Assembly (NCBI GenBank): GCA_029260735.1
Contig: JAJDCR010000044.1
Location: forward strand, 1 to 64,000
DNA: 64,000 nucleotides
DNA from: Planctomycetota bacterium
Lineage (GTDB): Bacteria; Planctomycetota; Uabimicrobiia; Uabimicrobiales; Uabimicrobiaceae
Direction of reading: 5' to 3'
This document shows, piece after piece, positions 17,435 to 26,454 of this stretch. The position numbers and the translations under genes are program-made. The number at the start of each line of letters is the position of its first letter. Within the stretch, counting starts at the first letter, position 1. The notes below the pieces were generated by a model. That model worked only from the letters and a program-made list of their open reading frames with translations. It was not told where the DNA came from and searched no databases.

Positions 17435-18826
17435 CTAGCGCTCGCCTTCTTCTTCCTCTAAAACCCATTCCCCGTCAGTCAAAGAAAAGCTAGAAGGGAA
17501 AGCGGAGAAAAGCAGGGTGCTTGCGTCTATAGTTTGCTCTTCTGAAACGGAGATCGCTTTTCTCCAGTAGCTTTTCTTTAAGCTCAAGGACAGGTAGTAT
17601 TCTCCTGGGGGAATGTCTAGGGTGGTGTTTTCTCCTGGGTGGACTTCTTTTTCCCAGAGAAATTCTCCGCTTAAGAGGATTTTGGCTACTGGCCACTGGG
17701 TGGGGTGGGTGTAGTTTAGTTTGCTTGTTTCTGGGGCTAGGGAGAAGGAGACTTGGCCGTTTTCGACGAACTTTTCTTGGAGGCGATTTTTGTGGTGGAG
17801 TTGGGCGAGAATTCGTCCGCTTTTTATTTGGGGAAAGAGGTGGCCTTGGGCTGGTAGGCCGGAGGGGAAGTTTTTTTGGTGTATTTTTCCTTCTTCGTCT
17901 TGGAGGCGAATGGTGAGGGGTTTTCCTTGGGGGGCGGTGACTTGAATGTCTTGGTAATTAGGGGAGAAGATTTTTTCTCCTAGGCTAATTTTGGCTTCTA
18001 TGGCGTAATGATCCGACATGTAAAGGGCTTTTTCGAAAGGTTTTTTCATGGGGAATTTACGGACTTGGCATTCAAAGTGGGTCACTGATTTTTGTCGGTC
18101 GTGGAAAAATATGTAGTCGAGTCTCTCTTTGTTTTTTCCTCCGGCGAGGGGATTTTCGGGGCCATCCCAGGTGTACCCTGGGCTTTTGGAGAGAGCTCGG
18201 AAGGCATCTAGGGGATACTCTAGTCGTTCAAGCATATCTTGGTATTGGTCTTCTAGGTGGCCAATTACGTTCATGTCTCCCATGACAAATAGAGGTTCTG
18301 CTTGGTGGTTTTTTAGGATGAACTTTTGCAGTTGGGAGAATTGTTTTTTACGAATAGGGAAGTGCTGGGCTTCTGCTTGGGTGTGGGTTAGGACGACTTC
18401 AAAAAGTTTTTCTGAGGGTAATTGAATGCGAGCAAAAAGAGCTCCTTTTTCCGACATGGCGTCCCAGTCTGCGGAATCTTTGTAAATCATTTTACGGGAA
18501 AAAACTATGGGGTAGCGGCTAAAGAGGACTAAACCTCCGTCTTGCAAAAGAGGATTGCCGCTTTCTGGTGGTGTCACCCAATAAGGGTGAGTTTGTCGTA
18601 ATCGATCTCGCCACTCTTCTCGCCGAGCGTCATCAAACACTTCGCTCAGTCCAATAACATCGTAGGCTTTGACGGCATCGACCAACTCGGCAAAACGCTC
18701 TGGCTTATAATCGGCCCAGCCAATGGCACCTGGCCGTAAAAAGACGTTGTAAGACAAAAATTTGATTTCTTGAGCCCAAGTAAAACTTAAGCTGAATAGT
18801 AGATATAAGAAAAATAAACCTCTCAT
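17435..18826 (-). CDS. Secreted EEP-fold phosphodiesterase (sphingomyelinase-like)
   Basis: A signal peptide (MRGLFFLYLLFSLSFTWAQ) leads an endonuclease/exonuclease/phosphatase domain of about 275 residues: IKFLSYNVFLRPG (Asn), VIGLSEVFDD (metal-binding Glu), VLTHTQAEAQ, FVMGDMNVIG (Asp/Asn), RLDYIFFH and a final MSDHYAI (catalytic His). This spacing fits bacterial neutral sphingomyelinases and related Mg-dependent phosphodiesterases, though substrate cannot be read from sequence. A ~170-residue C-terminal part is beta-rich and unrecognised (GENTTLDIPPGEYYLSLSLK). It is monocistronic, converging on the repeat cluster. The GAGAAG upstream of the ATG is a reasonable ribosome site. Confidence 0.8.
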   Translation of the reverse strand: MRGLFFLYLLFSLSFTWAQEIKFLSYNVFLRPGAIGWADYKPERFAELVDAVKAYDVIGLSEVFDDARREEWRDRLRQTHPYWVTPPESGNPLLQDGGLVLFSRYPIVFSRKMIYKDSADWDAMSEKGALFARIQLPSEKLFEVVLTHTQAEAQHFPIRKKQFSQLQKFILKNHQAEPLFVMGDMNVIGHLEDQYQDMLERLEYPLDAFRALSKSPGYTWDGPENPLAGGKNKERLDYIFFHDRQKSVTHFECQVRKFPMKKPFEKALYMSDHYAIEAKISLGEKIFSPNYQDIQVTAPQGKPLTIRLQDEEGKIHQKNFPSGLPAQGHLFPQIKSGRILAQLHHKNRLQEKFVENGQVSFSLAPETSKLNYTHPTQWPVAKILLSGEFLWEKEVHPGENTTLDIPPGEYYLSLSLKKSYWRKAISVSEEQTIDASTLLFSAFPSSFSLTDGEWVLEEEEGER

Positions 18827-18853
18827 GAGACTTCTCCCCTGTATTGTTCTTTT

Positions 18854-18890
18854 GGATCTTCTTTCGATCTTCTTTCGATCTTTTTTCGAT
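18854..18890. repeat. Phased 11-bp tandem repeat
   Basis: Three consecutive units of GATCTTCTTTC (the third degenerate) plus a partial fourth lie 28-64 bases upstream of the phosphodiesterase start. The 11-base period is close to one helical turn, so they could be regulatory half-sites or simple slippage products. Confidence 0.5.
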
Positions 18891-18938
18891 AAATTAACAA
18901 AGATTATAACTTATCTCTGTTTGTAAGCGAAAAAAATT

Positions 18939-20435
18939 CTATTTTTCATTTTCTTCTTTGGGCAAGGTGAAATAAAAAGTAGAGCCTTGGCCTTTACCAA
19001 AGGACTCCACCCAGATTTTTCCTCCGTGAACTTCAATAATTCTTTTGACAATGGCAAGTCCGACTCCGGTTCCTTCTACGGTGGAGTCAATGCGATCAAA
19101 AAGGCCAAAAATACGTTGGTGAAATTGAGGTTCGATCCCTATTCCATTATCTCTGACAAAAAAGCAATCCTGATTATTTTTTGTCTCCATTCCAATGGCA
19201 ATAAAAGGATCTTTCACCTCTCCCATAAACTTAATCGCGTTTCCAATAAGATTTTGAAAGACTTCTTTAATTCGTTTGTAATCACCATACATTTGGGGCA
19301 AAGAGGGGTCTATCTCAACGTGAATATTTTTTTCTTGGATATTCGTATAAAAAAGAGGGAATACTCCTTCGACGGCTTCTTTGAGAGAGAAATGTTCTTT
19401 TTCATCAATCACTCGTCCGATTTTAGCTAACTCAAGGAGTTCTTCTAAAAGTTGCTCCATTGTGCTTGTGGCCGTATCAATGTAAGCAATATTCTCTTGG
19501 AAGTTTTTCATGTTCCCCTCTTTTACTTCACTTTCTAGTATTTCAAGAAAGCATTTTGTTGTAATGAGGGGGCTTTTCAGATCATGGGATATGGTGTAGG
19601 TGAAGCGCTCTAGTTCGGCATTTTGGGCTTCGAGCTTACTGATGAGTTGCTCTTGTGATTTTTCTGCCTCTTTGAGTTCCCCTATTCGTTCATTTAAGGA
19701 ATGAAGAGTGTTCTTTAGGGTGGCGGACATTGCATTCACCCCTCGTTGCAAAGTACCTATTTCATCGGGAATAATGAGCTCTTGGGTTTCCGCTGAAATA
19801 TCTCCTTTTTCGATATTCTGCACTTTTCTTAATATTTTCTTAATTCGTTTTCCGATACTAAAATAAAAGACAACGAGGATAACGAGAGAAGTCGCCATTA
19901 TCACGGCAGCAGAACCCAGTATAAACATCCGAGCAATGCTTCGTTTTTCCCTTTCGGCTTTATTTGTGTTTACTTTAATGTAAACATAGGCAATGATGGT
20001 TTTTCCATCAAATGCTGGTATCGGAAAAATGCTTATTAAGTAGTTATTCTTTTTATCCGCTACTTTTTTGATAACTCCGGTGGGAAGGTCGTCGAGAAAT
20101 AAATCGTCCTGGAAACCAATATCAAGGATATGCTTTCCTTCATAGGCAGGATTGAGAGAGCGTATGACCATCTTTTTATTATCTATGATCATTCCCTCTA
20201 CCAACTCTTGCCCCACGAGGTGCCCCATAGTGCGTCTTTCTGTGATCGAAGAGTAGTCCAGTAGGTGATTTTTTATTAGTATTCCAGGTATTTCCATCCG
20301 GGTTTTCACTCTATGATCTATCTCTAAACCGAAACGAGCTGTATAAAGAAAACCTGTTACAGAAAAGACGAGCGCTTCGACAAAGATAATCACAGCAGCT
20401 ACTTTAAAAGTTAGGTTGTTAAAAAATTTTTTCAT
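18939..20435 (-). CDS. Membrane sensor histidine kinase
   Basis: Two membrane segments (~res 8-28 and ~165-185 of the chosen protein) enclose a periplasmic sensor of about 130 residues. They are followed by a HAMP segment, a coiled coil (NERIGELKEAEKSQEQLISK), a HisKA domain with the phosphoacceptor His in FTYTISHDLKSPL, and a HATPase_c domain with N, G1 and G2 boxes (LIGNAIKF, DNGIGIEP, GTGVGLAIVKR). I start at ATG 20435 (MKKFFNNLTF); an upstream in-frame TTG at 20462 is less likely. It follows a solute-binding lipoprotein gene on the same strand by about 60 bases, suggesting that the lipoprotein delivers the signal. No response regulator is adjacent. Confidence 0.88.
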   Translation of the reverse strand: MKKFFNNLTFKVAAVIIFVEALVFSVTGFLYTARFGLEIDHRVKTRMEIPGILIKNHLLDYSSITERRTMGHLVGQELVEGMIIDNKKMVIRSLNPAYEGKHILDIGFQDDLFLDDLPTGVIKKVADKKNNYLISIFPIPAFDGKTIIAYVYIKVNTNKAEREKRSIARMFILGSAAVIMATSLVILVVFYFSIGKRIKKILRKVQNIEKGDISAETQELIIPDEIGTLQRGVNAMSATLKNTLHSLNERIGELKEAEKSQEQLISKLEAQNAELERFTYTISHDLKSPLITTKCFLEILESEVKEGNMKNFQENIAYIDTATSTMEQLLEELLELAKIGRVIDEKEHFSLKEAVEGVFPLFYTNIQEKNIHVEIDPSLPQMYGDYKRIKEVFQNLIGNAIKFMGEVKDPFIAIGMETKNNQDCFFVRDNGIGIEPQFHQRIFGLFDRIDSTVEGTGVGLAIVKRIIEVHGGKIWVESFGKGQGSTFYFTLPKEENEK

Positions 20436-20494
20436 AATGAAGAACCCGTTTTCGCCAGTCAAATGAACGTATTTTTTCTTTTTTTAAATCGGGT

Positions 20495-21949
20495 TTAGGG
20501 ATAAAGTCCTTGAGGCCTGAGAACATTGTCTACGTAGCGCTGCCATTCTTTTAGTTGTCTCTTTTGCCCCAGTTTTTTTGTTACAGCTTCCATTTTTTGC
20601 ACCATTTTTTGATAGGCTTCTTCTACACTAATTTCTTTACGCCACGCTTTTCCGACACAGCTTTCAATAATTTCATGATAGTCACCCGTACCTGTTATCT
20701 GTAGCTCCGGATAACCATCCGTAATGGATTTAGAAAGAATATCCACATAGATTTGGCAGAGCTTTTTATTTTCTCCGGCCAAATGATAGAAAAGCTCTGC
20801 TTTCATATGGCTACTTCGCCAAGGGTCCACCCAACTCAAAGGGTCACTGACCATATATTCGCTTCGTTTTTTGTCGCTCAAAAATACCAATACTTTATAT
20901 GCCGCAGTAGCCACTTTACTCGCCTTGTTAATGGCTATAATTCTTCCCCCAGCCTGGTTAGGGCGAAAAACAATTTTCCCGTCTCGCCAGAAGCCCGGCA
21001 TTTCTGATACCGAAATTTTCCCTACTGCATTAGAGGTTAGAGGATTATTAGCTAAACGCCATCCATCTGGCCAAAAAGGAACCATGAAAACTCGTTTTTT
21101 TATCCATAATTGATCATAAAGATCATCGGCAAAATATTCTTTTGCTCCCGGAGGACTCACTTTCTCAAAAGTATCTACTCCATGCTGAAGCGCTTTTAAA
21201 GTAACTTCCTTATCTGGTAAGGGAGTCATGTTATCGTAGTCAAACAGATGCCCCCCCATTCCACAAAGACGATCCATGAAGAAAAAATAAACTAAAAAAG
21301 TAGTTATTTCAGCTGTGCCATAAAAGTTTTCTTCTGGTCGAGTAAAAAACTCAGCAACATCGTAATACCTTTCCCAAGTTAGTTGATGCATATCCAGCTC
21401 ATAACCATATTTTTTCTTAAAAGTCTCTTTTTCCTGGGGATCATTCGCTAGATCATAACGATAGTGAAGAAGCTTTGTATCTCCGTCTACCTGGATGCCA
21501 TAAAAATCTCCCGCATACTGGATTGTCCAACGATAAGAGGGATGTATGTCTGCTACTTGGAGATCTTTTATAACTCGTTTTTCTCCTCCGATTTCTTTGA
21601 GCTTAAGTAAGTAGGGAGCGAAGTCTGGCGTATAGGTCGGCCAAAAAAGATGGAGATCGTATTGAGAATCAATTCGTTTTAAATCATTAAGTTGAAGATT
21701 GTATTTATCTTTAAAAGGAACTGTTTTTATTTTTAAATCAACATGGATCTCTTTTTTGATTTCAGGAACAAAGCGTTCTAATACTCTGGATATTCCACCT
21801 TCTTCACAAATCATGGTAACAACGGTTAATTCTTTTGTTTCTTGTTCAACAAATTTTTCCGTTTTCCTTATGCTTTTATCCTCTTGATCGGAGTCATGGC
21901 AACCCCACAAAAGGATAACAGATAAAGTAAGTAGTTTAAAAAAATACAT
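20495..21949 (-). CDS. Extracellular solute-binding lipoprotein (ABC family 1-like)
   Basis: A lipoprotein signal with lipobox LLWGC leads a 460-residue periplasmic binding protein of the family-1 (sugar/maltose) type. Typical features are LTVVTMICEEGGISRVLERF at the start, YDLHLFWPTYTPDFAPYLL, WTIQYAGDFYGIQVDGDTK, MVPFWPDGWRLANNP and PDGYPELQ-like segments near the C-terminus. No transporter permease or ATPase genes lie nearby; the downstream partner is a sensor histidine kinase. It is therefore more likely a sensing co-receptor than a transport component. The ligand is unknown, with sugar or oligosaccharide plausible by family. Confidence 0.78.
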   Translation of the reverse strand: MYFFKLLTLSVILLWGCHDSDQEDKSIRKTEKFVEQETKELTVVTMICEEGGISRVLERFVPEIKKEIHVDLKIKTVPFKDKYNLQLNDLKRIDSQYDLHLFWPTYTPDFAPYLLKLKEIGGEKRVIKDLQVADIHPSYRWTIQYAGDFYGIQVDGDTKLLHYRYDLANDPQEKETFKKKYGYELDMHQLTWERYYDVAEFFTRPEENFYGTAEITTFLVYFFFMDRLCGMGGHLFDYDNMTPLPDKEVTLKALQHGVDTFEKVSPPGAKEYFADDLYDQLWIKKRVFMVPFWPDGWRLANNPLTSNAVGKISVSEMPGFWRDGKIVFRPNQAGGRIIAINKASKVATAAYKVLVFLSDKKRSEYMVSDPLSWVDPWRSSHMKAELFYHLAGENKKLCQIYVDILSKSITDGYPELQITGTGDYHEIIESCVGKAWRKEISVEEAYQKMVQKMEAVTKKLGQKRQLKEWQRYVDNVLRPQGLYP

Positions 21950-22234
21950 TTTTATTCTTCCTGGGGCATGCCCTAAACTGAGTATATTTTTGAACTAGAC
22001 AATAGTTCTTTTAATACTATTAAAGCAGATTTGAAAAAAGAATTGTAGGTTATTTTGATTTGAGCTTTCTTTTCAGAGGTGCCTAATGGGATAAATGTAC
22101 CAAAAAGAGAGGAGAAATCAGATGTGTGGAAGGAGCGGAAAAGGTGGGAAATTTTGACAAAAATTTACTCAAGTACCCGGATTTAATAGGGCATGTCGCC
22201 AATCAAGATTTAATTGATGACGCCCCAATATTCC
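21950..22234. other. Gap between the lipoprotein and the unknown secreted protein genes
   Basis: 285 AT-rich bases with no supported gene. It should hold the promoter of the lipoprotein-kinase operon on the minus strand. No convincing box is seen. Confidence 0.3.
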
Positions 22235-22284
22235 AAAAATAAAAATATAGTAATTCATGATTTAGTTAATCATGAATTACTATA
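22235..22284 (-). terminator. Intrinsic terminator for the unknown secreted protein gene
   Basis: A 16-bp perfect stem (TATAGTAATTCATGAT, loop of 7) at 22246-22284 begins ten bases past the stop codon. On the minus strand it is followed by a T-rich run (22235-22245). Confidence 0.75.
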
Positions 22285-22293
22285 AATCTTAGT

Positions 22294-24102
22294 CTAGAAT
22301 GCCCACTGGAGAAACTCAGAGAGAGCCACTCGATAAACACTATTGAGGGTAGTTTTCGCAAAATTCTTCCCAACCCTTTGAGCAGTGGCCTTCACGGTTG
22401 GTTTATCTAGTAAAATTAGCTTACGGGCAACGAGCTCTTTGCGAATGACTCGCTTGATTGCTTGGATGACAATTTTACGGGCAATTTTCTTTACTTTGTC
22501 GTAAGCAAGACTCTTTGCGCTTGATTTAGCGTATTGCTTAACGAATTTGCCCATAATCAGTCTTCCCCCTTTGTTCAGAACAGGAGGGGTTGCTCCCCAA
22601 GTCATCGCAGTTTCCAGGATATCAATCACATCCAAGGCTGCAATACCTAGTTCTTCCCAGGTAGGTTTGCTGTTATAATAAAAGTAATTTACAGAGATCT
22701 TAACGAGTTCAGGGACTCCGCTTTTTTTTCCGTGCAAAGAAGGAATTCCATAGCTGTCAAAGCGAAAATCTTTTAGATACTCATCCCCTCTCTCCATACC
22801 TTCTTCCAAAAGTATGCGCATAGTGCGATCTTGGTCGTAGGTGTAAGAGAGTAGTAATAACCCTTTAGAGCCACATTTATCAATTAAACGCTCCATTTTC
22901 AATCGGCGGGTTTTATCTTGCGAGTACTCGTAAAGGACTTTTAAAGGAACGACCCCATAGCGACTTAAGAATCTAGAGAGATAAACTTTATGGCGAGGGT
23001 AGTACTGACAAAGTAAAGAAGCGGGTAAATAGCTTCCCATTTTGCCCATCAGCTCTTTTCCATTAGGACTTTCCATACAAAGGGCGAAGCCAAAAGGATC
23101 TATTTCTGTGTAAGGCAAAAGCCCTTCTCTATGTAGAGACTCTACTTGAAAGACTACAGATGAAACCCAATGTGGATCTGAAGGGTCTTGGCATTGGGTC
23201 ATTAAGTACTGGGAGTTAGCATTTAAAAAATGAATAGATTTGGCAACTCCCAAGGAGCGTGCTAGTCTTCGATACAACTCAGGAAATTGAGTTGCGGTTT
23301 TCCATCCTATAATGGAAGCCTCTCGATAAGCAGCCAAAAGCAAGTGGCCTCCCGTTTTCAGTTCTCGGACAACCTCTTTGCGTTGACCGGGCTGATAAAA
23401 GGATGCTACGTCAATTATTTCTGAGCCATACTCTCGTAGAGCTTGTACCCCACTCTCTTCTGTTTCTAAAAGAAAAAAGGAAGCATCGGGTTTCAAGATA
23501 ATGTTTTGACGGACAACACTACTTACTTGAGTAAAAGCGTCAATAAAACGTAAGGGAAGTTTAGGAGATTTTGTTTCTAGATCTGTAAACAAATGTTCTT
23601 TTGCTCGACCATCGCTTCTGACAATAAGGCCCAATAGTCGAGGTTTGGTTTTATACTTGCTTACTATCTCTAAGTTTAAGTTGTCCAAAAATTCGGGATG
23701 GTAGAGAGTGGATTTTATCAACCGAACACTCTCTGGGGCACCTAGTTTTTCAGAAAGCCGTTGGAAGTAGCCAGGAAAAACTTCCATCGCATAAACGGCT
23801 GCGGCCGGATCTGTGTAGAGAGCTTCGATGGCATGAAGCCCATGCGACTTTGCGTAGTGCTCGGCTATTTTATCAAATCGTTGCCAGACATAACGAACCA
23901 TCTCTGCCTTGTCTGGTTGTCCTCGTGCTAATTGTAGAAGCACTTCAGGAGCATTTTTAGCTTGGATGGCTGGAGGAAGTCCGAGAAGCATGAGTAGAGC
24001 CAATGGAGCTACCATTAGGCGAGTTGTTTTTTTACCCACAGCCATCATCTTTAAAACAAATAGAGCCATAAAAAGTTTTTGCCAGGTATTTCTATTGTGC
24101 AT
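22294..24102 (-). CDS. Unknown secreted, alpha-helical protein
   Basis: 602 residues that I do not recognise. The start at 24102 is well supported by GAGGAG seven bases upstream. The N-terminus is a long signal peptide (KKTTRLMVAPLALLMLLGLP…AIQA), so the protein is probably exported. The body is helical, rich in Arg, Leu and Tyr, with repeated 'YRRLARSLG' and 'YFQRLSEKLGAPESV'-like segments suggesting degenerate helical repeats. Near residues 490-530 a less polar stretch (IAALDVIDILETAMTWGATPP) precedes a very basic tail (VKKIARKIVIQAIKRVIRKE). No enzyme motif is visible. It is monocistronic, with its own terminator. Confidence 0.6.
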   Translation of the reverse strand: MHNRNTWQKLFMALFVLKMMAVGKKTTRLMVAPLALLMLLGLPPAIQAKNAPEVLLQLARGQPDKAEMVRYVWQRFDKIAEHYAKSHGLHAIEALYTDPAAAVYAMEVFPGYFQRLSEKLGAPESVRLIKSTLYHPEFLDNLNLEIVSKYKTKPRLLGLIVRSDGRAKEHLFTDLETKSPKLPLRFIDAFTQVSSVVRQNIILKPDASFFLLETEESGVQALREYGSEIIDVASFYQPGQRKEVVRELKTGGHLLLAAYREASIIGWKTATQFPELYRRLARSLGVAKSIHFLNANSQYLMTQCQDPSDPHWVSSVVFQVESLHREGLLPYTEIDPFGFALCMESPNGKELMGKMGSYLPASLLCQYYPRHKVYLSRFLSRYGVVPLKVLYEYSQDKTRRLKMERLIDKCGSKGLLLLSYTYDQDRTMRILLEEGMERGDEYLKDFRFDSYGIPSLHGKKSGVPELVKISVNYFYYNSKPTWEELGIAALDVIDILETAMTWGATPPVLNKGGRLIMGKFVKQYAKSSAKSLAYDKVKKIARKIVIQAIKRVIRKELVARKLILLDKPTVKATAQRVGKNFAKTTLNSVYRVALSEFLQWAF

Positions 24103-24412
24103 GGGTTTCTCCTCATTTAGACGGACTAAACAAAAATTTATCGAAGCAACTGAATTCGACTTTATAACTTAAGTATACGCCAAAATTTCTGTTAATACAA
24201 ATATCCGTTCTCTTCTGGACTATCCAAATGATAATCAAAGCAAATTGTCAAGCCTATGAATACTATTGATCGCAAAGATGAAATTAAGAAAATATTACTT
24301 TTCTTACATCTTATACGAGAACCAAGGTAAATATTTTTGGAAAAACTTCAAATTTTTGAAGAAAGTTTTTAAAGAAATATTTTTCTTCCAGCGAGAGTAG
24401 AGAAATATTTGC

Positions 24413-24441
24413 TTGACCCCATGCGGGGAAAATGATATTTT
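24413..24441 (+). promoter_or_regulatory. Predicted sigma-70-type promoter for the M2 peptidase gene
   Basis: TTGACC (24413-24418) and TATTTT (24436-24441) are separated by exactly 17 bases, 73 bases before the ATG. The promoter of the divergent gene should lie in the rest of the 411-base gap (24103-24513), which shows no other feature. Confidence 0.5.
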
Positions 24442-24452
24442 CCATCCCCTTA

Positions 24453-24469
24453 AGACTACTCAGTAGTCT
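24453..24469. promoter_or_regulatory. Operator-like palindrome at the predicted transcription start
   Basis: A perfect inverted repeat AGACTACT-C-AGTAGTCT starts 12 bases after the -10 box, where a repressor would block initiation. The one-base centre argues against an RNA hairpin and for a dimeric protein site. Confidence 0.45.
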
Positions 24470-24513
24470 GCGAACAAATACCTTTTTTAATATACTTTAC
24501 AGAAGGAAGAAGT

Positions 24514-26118
24514 ATGGAAAAAGACTTAGTTGAATTTATCGAACAATACCTAGCAGAAGTTAAGCCCGTGAGCCGAGAAATGTATCTTCTTCATTGGGAG
24601 TATGATACGACTGGAAATGAGGAACTTGTCTCTCGTAAACGAGAACTAGAAACTCAGTACTTAAAAATCTACAGCAATACGAGCAAATTAGAGAAACTAA
24701 GAGAATTTAAAAAGTCTGGTCAAATCCAAGATCCCCTTTTAAAACAACAGCTAGAGAGACTTCACAACACATTTCAAATCTATCATGGAAATCCAGAACG
24801 CATTGGTAAAATAGTCCAACTAGAATCAGAAATTACGAGTGCTTATAATCATTTTCGAGGTAAAATCGACGGGAAACCACATAACGATAACCAAATTAAA
24901 AAGATTCTCCGCACTGAACTAGACAGCGAAAAAAGAAAAAAAGCATGGGAAGCGAGCAAGCAAATTGGACAAGAAGTTGCTCATAAAGTTATCGAGTTGG
25001 TTCATATCAGAAACGAAAGAGCCCGAGCTGCGGGCTACAGTGATTACTACGCCATGGCTTTAAAGCTAAAAGATCTTAGTGAAGAAAAGCTTTTTTACAC
25101 TCTAAATCGTCTCTTTGAGCTTACCAATGAGCCTTTTCGCGAAATGAAATCTCAAATTGACCAAGAAAAAGCGGAACAGTTTAAAATTTCTGTAGAAGAT
25201 CTTCGCCCTTGGCATTATGGCGATCCTTTTTTCCAAGAAGTGCCCCCTCATGGAAATGTCGAGATGGATCACTTTTTTACTGATACCAACATTGAAGAGC
25301 TAACAGAAAAAACTTTTCAAAGTATTGACATGGAAGTGCGCGAAATCATGGAAAGCTCTGACCTCTACCCTAAAGAAGGGAAGTGTCAACACGCTTACTG
25401 CACATTCATTGATCGAGAGGCCAAGGATGTTCGTATTCTCTGCAACGTAGACAATACCGAACGTTGGGTAAGCACTATGCTTCATGAGTTTGGGCATGCC
25501 GTTTATGATAAGTACATTAGTCCGGATTTACCCTATCTCCTCCAAGATACTCCCCACACACTTTCGACCGAAGCAATTGCGATGATGATGGATAGTCTTT
25601 CTAAAAATCCTAAATGGTTAGTTGAGATGGCAAAGTTATCTCCTGATGAAGTTGATAAAATCAAAGACCAAATCATTAATCTTGAGCGAGAAGGACAGTT
25701 TGTTTTTATTCGCTGGGGTTTAGTCATGGTTCATTTTGAAAGAGAAATGTATAAGAACCCTGACCAAGATTTAAATAAGCTGTGGTGGGATATGGTCGAA
25801 AAATATCAATTTGTCAATCGTCCAGAAAACAGAGAGGCACCAGATTGGGCCGCGAAGATTCATTTAGCTCTTTGCCCTGTATATTATCAAAATTATATTT
25901 ATGGCGAACTTGTTTCTGCGCAACTAAAACACTATATTCAAGAAAATGTAGGTAATGGGCAACTATACAACAATCCTGCGCTGGGCTCCTATTTAATCGA
26001 TGAGTATTTTGCTTTAGGAGCTCGTTATGATTGGAACTCAACTTTAGAGCATGCCACTAAAGAAAAACTTCATCCAGAATACTTTGTAAAAGAAACCCTA
26101 AACATTTCTTTGAACTAA
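24514..26118 (+). CDS. M2-family (ACE-like) peptidyl-dipeptidase
   Basis: A zinc metallopeptidase of 534 residues. The catalytic motif HEFGH is at ~326-330 in STMLHEFGHAVYDKY, and the third zinc ligand is the Glu of TLSTEAIAMMMDS 25 residues on. The all-helical N-terminus (EKDLVEFIEQYLAEVKPVSR), ARAAGYSDYYAMALKL and the absence of a signal peptide match bacterial cytoplasmic relatives of angiotensin-converting enzyme/oligopeptidase. It should cleave dipeptides from peptide C-termini, an inference from family. Ribosome site GAAGGAAGA precedes ATG 24514. It is followed 55 bases on by a small LapA-like gene, then a terminator. Confidence 0.85.
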   Translation: MEKDLVEFIEQYLAEVKPVSREMYLLHWEYDTTGNEELVSRKRELETQYLKIYSNTSKLEKLREFKKSGQIQDPLLKQQLERLHNTFQIYHGNPERIGKIVQLESEITSAYNHFRGKIDGKPHNDNQIKKILRTELDSEKRKKAWEASKQIGQEVAHKVIELVHIRNERARAAGYSDYYAMALKLKDLSEEKLFYTLNRLFELTNEPFREMKSQIDQEKAEQFKISVEDLRPWHYGDPFFQEVPPHGNVEMDHFFTDTNIEELTEKTFQSIDMEVREIMESSDLYPKEGKCQHAYCTFIDREAKDVRILCNVDNTERWVSTMLHEFGHAVYDKYISPDLPYLLQDTPHTLSTEAIAMMMDSLSKNPKWLVEMAKLSPDEVDKIKDQIINLEREGQFVFIRWGLVMVHFEREMYKNPDQDLNKLWWDMVEKYQFVNRPENREAPDWAAKIHLALCPVYYQNYIYGELVSAQLKHYIQENVGNGQLYNNPALGSYLIDEYFALGARYDWNSTLEHATKEKLHPEYFVKETLNISLN

Positions 26119-26173
26119 AACGTATTTTAAAATGCAGATTCTAATTTTTTTAAAAAATTCTTGGGAGTTTTTT

Positions 26174-26374
26174 ATGCAAAAAGTTAAACAAATTATCTCT
26201 TTTGTTTTGATTGCTTTAGCGACCATTGTTGCTTTTCAGAATATGGAAGAAGTAAAAACAGAGTTGCTCTTTATGACCTTTGAATTGCCTCGTGTTGTTC
26301 TGCTTCTCTGTGTCTTTGTTTTTGGCTTTATTTCCGGTAAATTGATTAAAATTCGCTGGAAAAAAAAGAAATAA
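26174..26374 (+). CDS. LapA-domain (DUF1049-like) small membrane protein
   Basis: 66 residues with two membrane helices (IISFVLIALATIVAFQN and VVLLLCVFVFGFISGKLIK) and a basic tail ending KKKK. This is the size and topology of lipopolysaccharide-assembly protein A domain proteins. The ATG at 26174 is chosen because GGGAG lies 7 bases upstream; an earlier in-frame ATG at 26132 has no such site. It is probably in one transcript with the M2 peptidase. The role is unknown beyond the family. Confidence 0.75.
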   Translation: MQKVKQIISFVLIALATIVAFQNMEEVKTELLFMTFELPRVVLLLCVFVFGFISGKLIKIRWKKKK

Positions 26375-26402
26375 TCCAAGACACTGCTAAACAAAAAAAC
26401 AT

Positions 26403-26434
26403 AAAAAAGCCACCTTATATAAGGTGGCTTTTTT
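26403..26434. terminator. Bidirectional intrinsic terminator
   Basis: A6-GCCACCTTATATAAGGTGGC-T6 is a perfect palindrome with A and T tracts on both sides. It sits between the convergent LapA-like gene and the glycosyltransferase gene. Confidence 0.9.
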
Positions 26435-26454
26435 ATAGAAATATAAAAAAAGCC

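Noticed and set aside
20436..20462. TTG start for the sensor kinase
   Set aside because: Adds nine residues with no ribosome site; ATG 20435 begins a normal signal-anchor sequence.
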